A stretch of 11,887 nucleotides of DNA, taken from Opitutales bacterium UBA7389 (GTDB taxonomy: Bacteria; Verrucomicrobiota; Verrucomicrobiia; Opitutales; Opitutaceae). The translations under genes were made by a program, and so were the position numbers. The stretch spans positions 1-11,887 of the forward strand of contig DKNL01000200.1 of the NCBI GenBank assembly GCA_002474325.1, written 5' to 3'. The notes under the pieces were generated by a model. That model did not search any database. It saw nothing but the letters and a program-made list of their open reading frames with translations, and was not told the origin of the DNA. Positions 6,218-11,887 of the stretch are shown here, in pieces; positions within the stretch are counted from its first letter, which is position 1; every line of letters starts with the position of its first letter.

Positions 6218-7507
6218 TCAGGACATTTCCAGGCCCTTCATCGTTCCGGTCGTGGTGGAGAACTTGTCCACGTTGAAACCTTGGCGTTGCAGGGCGCTGA
6301 CGTACAGTTTCGGTAGTGGATAATTGTCTTTTTGATCGAATGCGATGTGCTGGCCATGCTTGAATCCGCCACCAGCGAATAGGACAGGCATGTTCTTATT
6401 GTCGTGTGCACTGGCATTGCCGAGATTCGATGTCAGCAGCACGTTGGTTTGATCGAGGAGGTTGCCTCCACCTTCATTCGTTTCCTTGAGGCGGCGGACA
6501 AATCCGCCCCAGGTTTTGAGTAGCTCGGATTCGACGAGAGTAAGCTGGGCTATCTTTTCATCGTCGAGACCATGGTGGCTCAGCGAGTGATAGGACTCAT
6601 CGACTCCATTTATTGGAGACGTTCCGCCATTGCCGTTGAGGTGAAGCGTCATGAAACGGGTGGAATCCGTCTGTATTGCCATATACATGATATCGAGCAT
6701 TAGCTTCTTGGCAGCGATGAACTGATCGTTATCGGTGATATCCATCGGCGTTCTGGCGTCCACTTCAGGTTTAGGCCGTCGTGCCCATTCTTCCGAATCG
6801 CTCAATCGCTTTTCGAAATTGCGGACGGAGGTAAAATACTGATCCATCTTGTCTCGATCGCCGGGTCCGAGGCTACGCTGCAGCTTCTTGGCATCGGCAG
6901 CGACGACATCCATGATGCTTTGCCCTTGCTTCAGGCGCTTGACCTGTTTGGCCTGTTCTTTGGGAGAATCGGCAACGAATAGCTTGTTGAAGAGCTTGGA
7001 TGGAGAGTCCTCCGCGGGAATCATGCTCCCGGTTTCAGTGTAGGACGGGCTGTTGTTACCTCTCACATTGAGGACCATTGAAGGATAGCGAGTATTATGC
7101 CCCAAGTGCTTAGCCATATACTGGTCGAGGGAAACGGTGTTCTTGAAGGCTGCGTTCTTGGAGTAGGGAGCGGCCGACAGGATACTGCCCTCGGCATTAT
7201 GGCCACCAGAGACTCCGGGATGCGAAGAGCCTGTAACAACTGTGAGGTCGCCCAGAAGATCGCTTATCTCAGACAGGTAGAGGGATGGCGTGTAGTTGTA
7301 ACCCGAATCGACAGGATTGAGGTTGGGGCCGTGTAGGCCAAGGGCCAGGCTGACGCTGACGAAACGGCGCGGTGGTTGGGCAGCTAGCGAGGAGGCGAAG
7401 GCTGGCGTCATCGCTTCCAGCCATGGCAGAGCCATGGCAGCTCCAGCCCCCTTTAGAAAGGTTCTCCGAGAAACGGATTTCGAGAAATTGAAGTTCACCT
7501 TTTTCAT
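6218..7507 (-). CDS. Tat-exported HXXSHH (DUF1552) protein
   Basis: This is a member of the DUF1552/HXXSHH family found mostly in Planctomycetes, Verrucomicrobiota and some Myxococcota; its biochemical activity is not established. An upstream in-frame start at 7597 would overlap the previous gene by 59 bases; the ATG at 7507 (429 residues) is preferred because it directly precedes a twin-arginine signal, MKKVNFNFSK then SRRTFLK at residues 13-19 and a hydrophobic GAGAAMALPWLEA. The naming motif is HSLSHH (His307, Ser310, His311, His312), a likely metal or cofactor site. The Tat signal implies export of a folded, perhaps cofactor-loaded, protein. Other landmarks are GLHGPNLNP, SGGHNAEGSIL and TNVLLTSNLGNASAHDNKN. 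The gene starts 31 bases after the PSD protein stops, which is the usual pairing for this family and suggests that the two form a redox partnership. Confidence 0.94.
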   Translation of the reverse strand: MKKVNFNFSKSVSRRTFLKGAGAAMALPWLEAMTPAFASSLAAQPPRRFVSVSLALGLHGPNLNPVDSGYNYTPSLYLSEISDLLGDLTVVTGSSHPGVSGGHNAEGSILSAAPYSKNAAFKNTVSLDQYMAKHLGHNTRYPSMVLNVRGNNSPSYTETGSMIPAEDSPSKLFNKLFVADSPKEQAKQVKRLKQGQSIMDVVAADAKKLQRSLGPGDRDKMDQYFTSVRNFEKRLSDSEEWARRPKPEVDARTPMDITDNDQFIAAKKLMLDIMYMAIQTDSTRFMTLHLNGNGGTSPINGVDESYHSLSHHGLDDEKIAQLTLVESELLKTWGGFVRRLKETNEGGGNLLDQTNVLLTSNLGNASAHDNKNMPVLFAGGGFKHGQHIAFDQKDNYPLPKLYVSALQRQGFNVDKFSTTTGTMKGLEMS

Positions 7508-7538
7508 CACGAGTAGGGATTGTCGTTTGTGACGTTGG

Positions 7539-9944
7539 CTATTTTTCCAAGAAAATCGAGCTGGTGGCAGCAGCGTAAATAATGGAACGGAAACCATAGT
7601 TGTCGCCCTTCAGCTTGTCGAGTATGATTTCAATTTCCCGACGATCGGCGAACTCGATACCAGCGCCAGTAGCGAAGGTAAGGGTCTTTTGTAGCAAATT
7701 GCGAGCTATTTGCTCAGGTTCTCTCAAGATGATCTCCTTAAAGCCATCGATATCCTGAAAAGATTCACCATCTGTGAGCTCGTAGCTTGGCTTAATCTGG
7801 ACCCCTTTTGTGAGGTGGCCTTTTTCGCTTAGGGCTCGATAACGCTCGCGCCAGCCACCTATAACATCGTAGCTCTCAAGGGCGAAACCTGGAGGGTCGA
7901 TTTTGACGTGGCAGGAATTGCATGATTCCATTTCCCTATGCTTGTTGAGTTGGTCTCGTATCGAGGTAGCTCCGCGGATATCGGGTTCGACGGCGGGAAC
8001 ATTATCGGGAGGCAAGGGTATGTGTTGGCCGAGTATGCGTTCTAGTATCCATACTCCTCGGACTACGGGTGATGAGGTGGTGCCGTTGGCAGTAACCTTG
8101 AGAATGCTGGCCTGAGTGATAATTCCCCCTCGTCGGTGTTCGGGCTTTAAGGCTACAGGTCGGAAATGCGTGCCGCTGACGCCATCGATTCCGTAGTGAC
8201 GGGCAATGCGCTCGTTGAGCATGGCGAAATCCGAATCTATGATATGGGTTACGCTGAGATTCTCGTCGATCAACTTGCGGACGAAACTGTGCGTCTCTCC
8301 AAGCATAGCGTGCTTTAACGTGTCATCAAATTCTGGATATAATTTGATGTCAGGAGTAGTGAAATCGATATGCTTCAAGTCGAGCCATTGGTCGGTAAAA
8401 TTCTCTATGAAGGCTTCGCTTCTCCTATCGTTGAGCATGCGTTCTATATGAAAACCCAAGTTGGCGAGTTTCAGTAGCGAACCGTTTTCGGCAGCGGACA
8501 GAAGGTGTTCATCGGGCGGGCGGTTCCAGAGGAAATAGCTGAGCCGTGAAGCGACCGCGTAAGCATCCAATGGGCCTGCCTCTTCGGTAAAATATAGAAA
8601 TCGAGGGGAACAGAGGATTGAACGGTAGCCCGCTTGGATGGCTTGTATGAGGGATTGATCTTGCTCATAGGTAGCGTAAGCAAAGCTCAGGTATGGATCG
8701 AGCTCATCGGGTCTCACCAACCGGCGGAAGGCTTGTCCTGCAAAGTTGGCGATTAGTCGATCCAGATCCTTTTTTGGATTGGCACTGATGAGCTTGCCAT
8801 TTCGGTAGGCGAGATCGCCGAACAAGCGTTGCCTTATCTGATCAGATGGCGGGCCTTTGTGGATACGTTCAATCTCTAGGTATTCAACCGCGACTCCCGG
8901 GGCTTTTAGATCGGGTGCTGTTCCAGTTTTCGTAATAGTATTTCCGGGTATGCGGCGGAGGGCATGGTCCATGGGACGGATTTCAAGAAGGTGATCTTTC
9001 TGTATCCAAGAAACGAATTCATGCTCTTCGGGTTCCGCGCGAGCCTCGAAGCTCCCGATCCAGAACATCAAGGGTGCGATGGCGTAGCAAATACCGCTGC
9101 GAACAGAGGTCCAGACGCCGTGACCATTGGGAGCGTTTACAGCATGGGCTCGGAGCCGGATGCGATACCACCCGCTCTCGGGAGTTTTGGTCGTACGCAT
9201 TCGTCCGTGATAGGAGAGAGCTGTGGGGTAAGAAACGGAATTATTTTCGATCAAAAATGGCTCGCGAATATTTCCCCCTCGTTCGCGGCCGACGGCTATG
9301 TCTTTGGGCTCGAAGTAGCGAGTTTCCAACGGCTCGGGCCGTAATGCCCTTGCGAAGGATTCGTCTAGAGCTGCGTCAGCTGCCTCAAGGTACTTTTGCA
9401 GCAGATGATAAGAGATCTGCTGAATATCTGCGATTTTGGTAAAGCCCTCTTGCTCGGGATCATCTGGTAGGAATGTCTTGAGCGGAATATCGATGCCGAG
9501 GAGGTCGTGAAGAGTGTTTTCATACTCGGTTCGGTTCAGTCGTCGCGAGCGAACACGTCCACGTTGCTTTTGCTGCTCATCGGAAATGTCATGAAGGTAG
9601 TTTTCGAAGCTGGAAAGGAATTTTGCTCGTTCGTCCGCTTCCGGCCAAAGATGCTTTTTGTTCTTTGGGGGCATTTCTTGGTCATGGATGCGATCGTGGA
9701 TGAGGATCCAGGTTCGCATGGACGCAGAATCATTTGGATCGAATTTAAGATTTTGTAGATCCAGGCCGCCCTCCCTATCGGCATCGTTGTGGCAATCGTA
9801 GCAGTTCAGGTCCAAAAAGAAGCTAATTGGCTCAGGGACCTCTATACTGGCATTAGTCGGAGCCCAAATGGGAACGAATGGGACCAAGGTCGCAAATGCA
9901 GCCTTGAGAGACCGGGAATAGGGCGATTTTCTGTCCATTGGCAT
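7539..9944 (-). CDS. PSD/DUF1592-type multi-domain cytochrome c-like protein with two CxxCH sites
   Basis: The 801-residue product has the standard domain order of the planctomycete-type PSD/PSCyt proteins. An N-terminal export signal is followed by a heme-binding CYDCH (residues 48-52) in a PSCyt1-like segment. Next come DUF1587 (about 132-197, RLNRTEYENTLHDLLGID), a beta-rich, possibly carbohydrate-binding region (about 205-360), and DUF1595 (about 395-455, AFRRLVRPDELDPYL). DUF1592 follows (about 458-585, SRLSYFLWNRPPDEHLL), then DUF1588 with a second heme site CNSCH (675-679) followed by KIDPPGFALE. DUF1585 closes the protein (about 722-798). The signal peptide is weak by eye. The two CxxCH sites imply a di-heme periplasmic electron carrier or oxidase for an unknown substrate. 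It starts at the ATG at 9944, 84 bases after the propeller gene stops, and precedes the HXXSHH gene by 31 bases. Confidence 0.94.
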   Translation of the reverse strand: MPMDRKSPYSRSLKAAFATLVPFVPIWAPTNASIEVPEPISFFLDLNCYDCHNDADREGGLDLQNLKFDPNDSASMRTWILIHDRIHDQEMPPKNKKHLWPEADERAKFLSSFENYLHDISDEQQKQRGRVRSRRLNRTEYENTLHDLLGIDIPLKTFLPDDPEQEGFTKIADIQQISYHLLQKYLEAADAALDESFARALRPEPLETRYFEPKDIAVGRERGGNIREPFLIENNSVSYPTALSYHGRMRTTKTPESGWYRIRLRAHAVNAPNGHGVWTSVRSGICYAIAPLMFWIGSFEARAEPEEHEFVSWIQKDHLLEIRPMDHALRRIPGNTITKTGTAPDLKAPGVAVEYLEIERIHKGPPSDQIRQRLFGDLAYRNGKLISANPKKDLDRLIANFAGQAFRRLVRPDELDPYLSFAYATYEQDQSLIQAIQAGYRSILCSPRFLYFTEEAGPLDAYAVASRLSYFLWNRPPDEHLLSAAENGSLLKLANLGFHIERMLNDRRSEAFIENFTDQWLDLKHIDFTTPDIKLYPEFDDTLKHAMLGETHSFVRKLIDENLSVTHIIDSDFAMLNERIARHYGIDGVSGTHFRPVALKPEHRRGGIITQASILKVTANGTTSSPVVRGVWILERILGQHIPLPPDNVPAVEPDIRGATSIRDQLNKHREMESCNSCHVKIDPPGFALESYDVIGGWRERYRALSEKGHLTKGVQIKPSYELTDGESFQDIDGFKEIILREPEQIARNLLQKTLTFATGAGIEFADRREIEIILDKLKGDNYGFRSIIYAAATSSIFLEK

Positions 9945-10028
9945 GAGGCGGGGACGATTCGGGCGAGAATTTGTCCAAACATTTCATGACTTTACCCAAT
10001 TTCCAGTAAAAAAGACAAAGAGCCTACT

Positions 10029-11453
10029 CTATCTACGGCTGCTGAAAGCGTAAAGATGATCTCGCGTTCGCAGGTAGGCTACGTCGCCATCGAAAATTGG
10101 CACGCTTCGGCAATCGCCAACGTTGAAACGGGACACTTCCTTGTAGCGGCGCCCCGGCTGTAGAAAGAAAGCCATTCCACCTTCTTCGCCAGCATATATT
10201 AAGTCGCCGACTAGAAGGAGCCCGGAAAAGGCCCGGTCCATTTTCCCTGGCACTTTCCTGCTATAGACAAGCTTGCCAGTATCGGCTTCCAGAACTTGGA
10301 AGGTCTGGCCCATGGAAAAAATATAGACGAGTCCCTCATGCTCGATAGGAGACGCGTAATAGCGTTCTTGAGAAACCTCGGTATGCCAAAGTTGCGTTAA
10401 GCCGCTGCGCTCTAGCTCCTCAATCGTTTCCGGGATTTGCATACAATACATGTCGCCTTGGAGGGCTTTGGCCCCATGGACGGCGTAGATGCGGTCTTCT
10501 GCGAGGAAGTTGGTATTGAAGAAGGCGAATTTCTTTTGGGGGATAACCCAGTCCTGGGAAGGTAGCTTCTTTCCATCCCGTACGCTGATGAGCTCGCCCC
10601 GAGTGGTGTAGATAAACCACTGATCCTCCACTTGGAAAGCGACGGGCGGACCGAAGCTGATGGGATTCGCGACGCGCCACAGTTCCTCGCCGGTCTCCGC
10701 GTCGATAGCGGTGTAGTCGGAAAAGCGGATGATGAGCTTACCATCGACCAGAAGTGGAGAAGAGGATCCACCCCAATTGTGGTCCGGCTTCTCCATAGTT
10801 TTGGACCAAATGCGATTGCCTTGCAGATCGTGTTTGGTCACGACTCCAAGACCATTGCAGTTGTAGATGTACTCTCCATCCGAGCAGGGCGTGTAGGAAG
10901 CGTATCCATTTACCTTATGCGTTTTAGGCTTATCGAAACTTTTGAGGAGCGGATCGATCTTCGATTGGGCATCCGCGACCTGGCGACGCAAGGCCCGCAC
11001 TTGGTTCTTCAGTTGTTGATTTCCTTTCTCTCGCTGCAGGCGTCGGCTCAGTCGGTAGAGTTGGCGGTTAACGGGTTCCAATTCTTTTTTGATACGATCG
11101 CGATCGATCTTTGACTGCGCCAATCGAGCTCGTTCCTCGTCTGACAATCGAGCCACGTCTTCATAACCGTTGGAAACTCGCCAAAGCAGGTTACCTGATT
11201 CACTTTCGACGCACACGAGCGCTACCGGCTCTTCGGTGAAGATTAGCTTGTCATCTATTAGAATGGGGGAGGCGTTGCCCCATTGCGGCGTGTCAATTTT
11301 CCACTTTACGGCTCGCTCATCTTCCCAGTTGGTGGGAACTTGATTGGCTGGGTATAGTCCTTGACTACCATTGCGCCAGGAAGTGACGTCTGCGTGTGAA
11401 GCGATGGTGATCAGTGCAGCGAGAGTCACCCACAGAATTCTGGTTTGGCTCAT
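10029..11453 (-). CDS. Exported PQQ-like beta-propeller protein with an inserted coiled coil
   Basis: The protein has repeated propeller-blade signatures of the PQQ/BamB type: ASPILIDDKLIFTEE, SGNLLWRV, LQGNRIWSKT, SSSPLLVDGKLIIRF, DAETGEELWRV, ASPIEHEGLVYIF and EADTGKLVY. An ATG at 11498 opens a 489-residue frame, but the ATG at 11453 (474 residues) gives a compact signal peptide (MSQTR, hydrophobic core, SHA then DVTSW) and is preferred. Between the first blade and the next lies a highly charged stretch of about 70 residues (about 102-172 from the ATG at 11453), rich in Arg, Lys, Glu, Gln and Leu, which looks like a long helical hairpin or coiled coil. No quinoprotein catalytic residues can be assigned, so it may be a structural or binding propeller and not a dehydrogenase. 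It is the first gene of the leftward cluster and has 84 bases before the PSD protein gene. Confidence 0.88.
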   Translation of the reverse strand: MSQTRILWVTLAALITIASHADVTSWRNGSQGLYPANQVPTNWEDERAVKWKIDTPQWGNASPILIDDKLIFTEEPVALVCVESESGNLLWRVSNGYEDVARLSDEERARLAQSKIDRDRIKKELEPVNRQLYRLSRRLQREKGNQQLKNQVRALRRQVADAQSKIDPLLKSFDKPKTHKVNGYASYTPCSDGEYIYNCNGLGVVTKHDLQGNRIWSKTMEKPDHNWGGSSSPLLVDGKLIIRFSDYTAIDAETGEELWRVANPISFGPPVAFQVEDQWFIYTTRGELISVRDGKKLPSQDWVIPQKKFAFFNTNFLAEDRIYAVHGAKALQGDMYCMQIPETIEELERSGLTQLWHTEVSQERYYASPIEHEGLVYIFSMGQTFQVLEADTGKLVYSRKVPGKMDRAFSGLLLVGDLIYAGEEGGMAFFLQPGRRYKEVSRFNVGDCRSVPIFDGDVAYLRTRDHLYAFSSRR

Positions 11454-11746
11454 GGAGGCGTACGCTTGAGATCGGATAGCGGCACGGGTATGGTTCATAC
11501 TAACTTGTATTCAATATTTAAGGAAAGTGCATTAGACTGATCAGCTGTTCTGTAGACACTTCTTTAATTGGCTATGAGAATAACCGATTTCCCTTAGGAA
11601 TTGGACATTGGAATGTCTATATAAAAATGCTTTTATCGGTCCGGGCTACGTAAGCTTTTTGATAGGGATACGGTGAATCTTTCGGTGAAATTCCTTATGA
11701 CCCATATGGCCGAATCGAACGAGAATGCGGGGTGTAAGAATACCCC
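11454..11746. promoter_or_regulatory. Divergent intergenic region with small palindromes
   Basis: This AT-rich region must carry the promoters for the leftward propeller operon and the rightward ThuA-like gene. It holds GACATT-GG-AATGTC (11604-11617, 6-bp arms) and, three bases on, ATAAAA-ATGC-TTTTAT (11621-11636, 6-bp arms). There is also a CTGATCAG palindrome (11537-11544) and a 7-base direct repeat CGGTGAA with a 12-base period (11671-11677 and 11683-11689). Any of these could be operators. No -35/-10 pair is convincing on either strand, and the right side (11629-11746) has no other gene that I can support. Confidence 0.45.
11729..11746 (+). promoter_or_regulatory. Hairpin directly abutting the start codon of the plus-strand gene
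   Basis: GGGGTGT (11729-11735) can pair with ATACCCC (11740-11746) with one G-U wobble, leaving an AAGA-type tetraloop... the loop is 11736-11739. The stem ends on the base before the ATG at 11747. In RNA this would place a stable stem where the ribosome must bind, so it may control translation, or expose a G-rich strand when opened. It could also be chance. Confidence 0.4.
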
Positions 11747-11887
11747 ATGATTAACCGAAATAGCCTTTGGGGATTGGTCCTTGCTCTCGTCTTCATGTTG
11801 CCGCTGGCATGTTCTTCGCCGATTGCCGAGAGGCTGTCGGTCCTTGTCGGTCGTGGAGGGCATCATTACGATACTCAGGATATCGCA
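11747..11887 (+). CDS. Exported ThuA-like protein, N-terminal 47 residues, cut by the window edge
   Basis: The only plus-strand gene starts at the ATG at 11747 and is open to the right edge. Residues 1-22 form a signal peptide (MINRNSLWG, then hydrophobic LVLALVFMLPLA). Cys22 after PLA could be a lipoprotein site, although the lipobox is not ideal and signal peptidase I cleavage after SPIA is an alternative. The mature start LSVLVGRGGHHYDTQDIA resembles the first strand and GGH-YD turn of ThuA-like domains, as in trehalose-utilisation-type proteins. With 25 mature residues this remains a tentative family call. It is divergent from the propeller operon, so the two units may share regulation. 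No Shine-Dalgarno sequence is seen; a small hairpin ends right at the start codon. Confidence 0.65.
   Translation, partial: MINRNSLWGLVLALVFMLPLACSSPIAERLSVLVGRGGHHYDTQDIA

Noticed and set aside
10005..10035. Possible terminator after the propeller gene (short AGAG/CTCT stem before a T-run on the minus strand)
   Set aside because: The stem is only 4 bp and AT-rich; too weak to call, and an operon with the PSD gene is more likely.
10632..11114. Plus-strand open frame of 160 codons
   Set aside because: It is antisense to the propeller gene and explained by codon bias there.
11633..11866. Minus-strand 77-codon frame at the right edge
   Set aside because: It overlaps the plus-strand exported gene, which has a convincing signal peptide; the peptide is polar with no domain.
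1..11887. CRISPR array, tRNA or rRNA genes, defence system, integrase or transposase
   Set aside because: No regularly spaced repeats, no cloverleaf with a CCA-type end, and no nuclease, integrase or transposase motifs were seen in any frame.

Overview
The window looks like chromosomal DNA of a free-living, probably marine or aquatic, member of the PVC group, most likely Verrucomicrobiota (Opitutia-like). The evidence is the gene families present: a multi-domain PSD/DUF1592-type cytochrome protein next to a Tat-exported HXXSHH (DUF1552) protein, two ThuA-like proteins, a PQQ-type propeller, a Cys-type sulfatase and a bacterial CE15 esterase. Base composition looks close to even. I see no clear Shine-Dalgarno sequence in front of any start. 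The lineage is inferred from gene content, not from a marker gene.

Layout, left to right. Every gene but the last lies on the minus strand, so transcription runs from right to left. Positions 1-372 hold the N-terminal third of an exported sulfatase that runs off the left edge. Just upstream (408-1061) is an unrecognised exported or membrane-anchored protein, probably co-transcribed with it. A 105-base nested inverted-repeat element (1161-1265) separates these from a Bax inhibitor-1 family membrane protein (1292-2029). Upstream of that are a secreted CE15 glucuronoyl esterase (2093-3388) and an ankyrin-repeat lipoprotein (3558-4199). The 272-base gap 4200-4471 carries a REPIN-like pair of inverted REP sequences (4333-4392).

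The right half is a likely operon reading leftward. It starts with a coiled-coil-containing PQQ-like propeller (10029-11453), followed by a di-heme PSD/DUF1592 protein (7539-9944), a Tat-dependent HXXSHH protein (6218-7507) and a ThuA-like protein (5164-6138). It ends in a 5'-truncated alpha/beta-hydrolase pseudogene (4472-5065) that has an in-frame stop and a dispersed-repeat motif where its N-terminus should be. A 293-base divergent region (11454-11746) with small palindromes separates the propeller gene from a plus-strand exported ThuA-like gene that runs off the right edge (11747-11887).

Taken together, nearly all products are predicted to be exported or envelope-bound. The sulfatase and CE15 esterase fit attack on sulfated and glucuronate-containing polysaccharides. 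The propeller/PSD/HXXSHH/ThuA cluster fits an uncharacterised periplasmic redox or sugar-processing module that is common in PVC bacteria. The individual families are known, but the biochemical role of the PSD/HXXSHH pair is not, and that cluster is the best candidate here for an undescribed system. The best non-coding candidates are the nested palindromic element and the REPIN.
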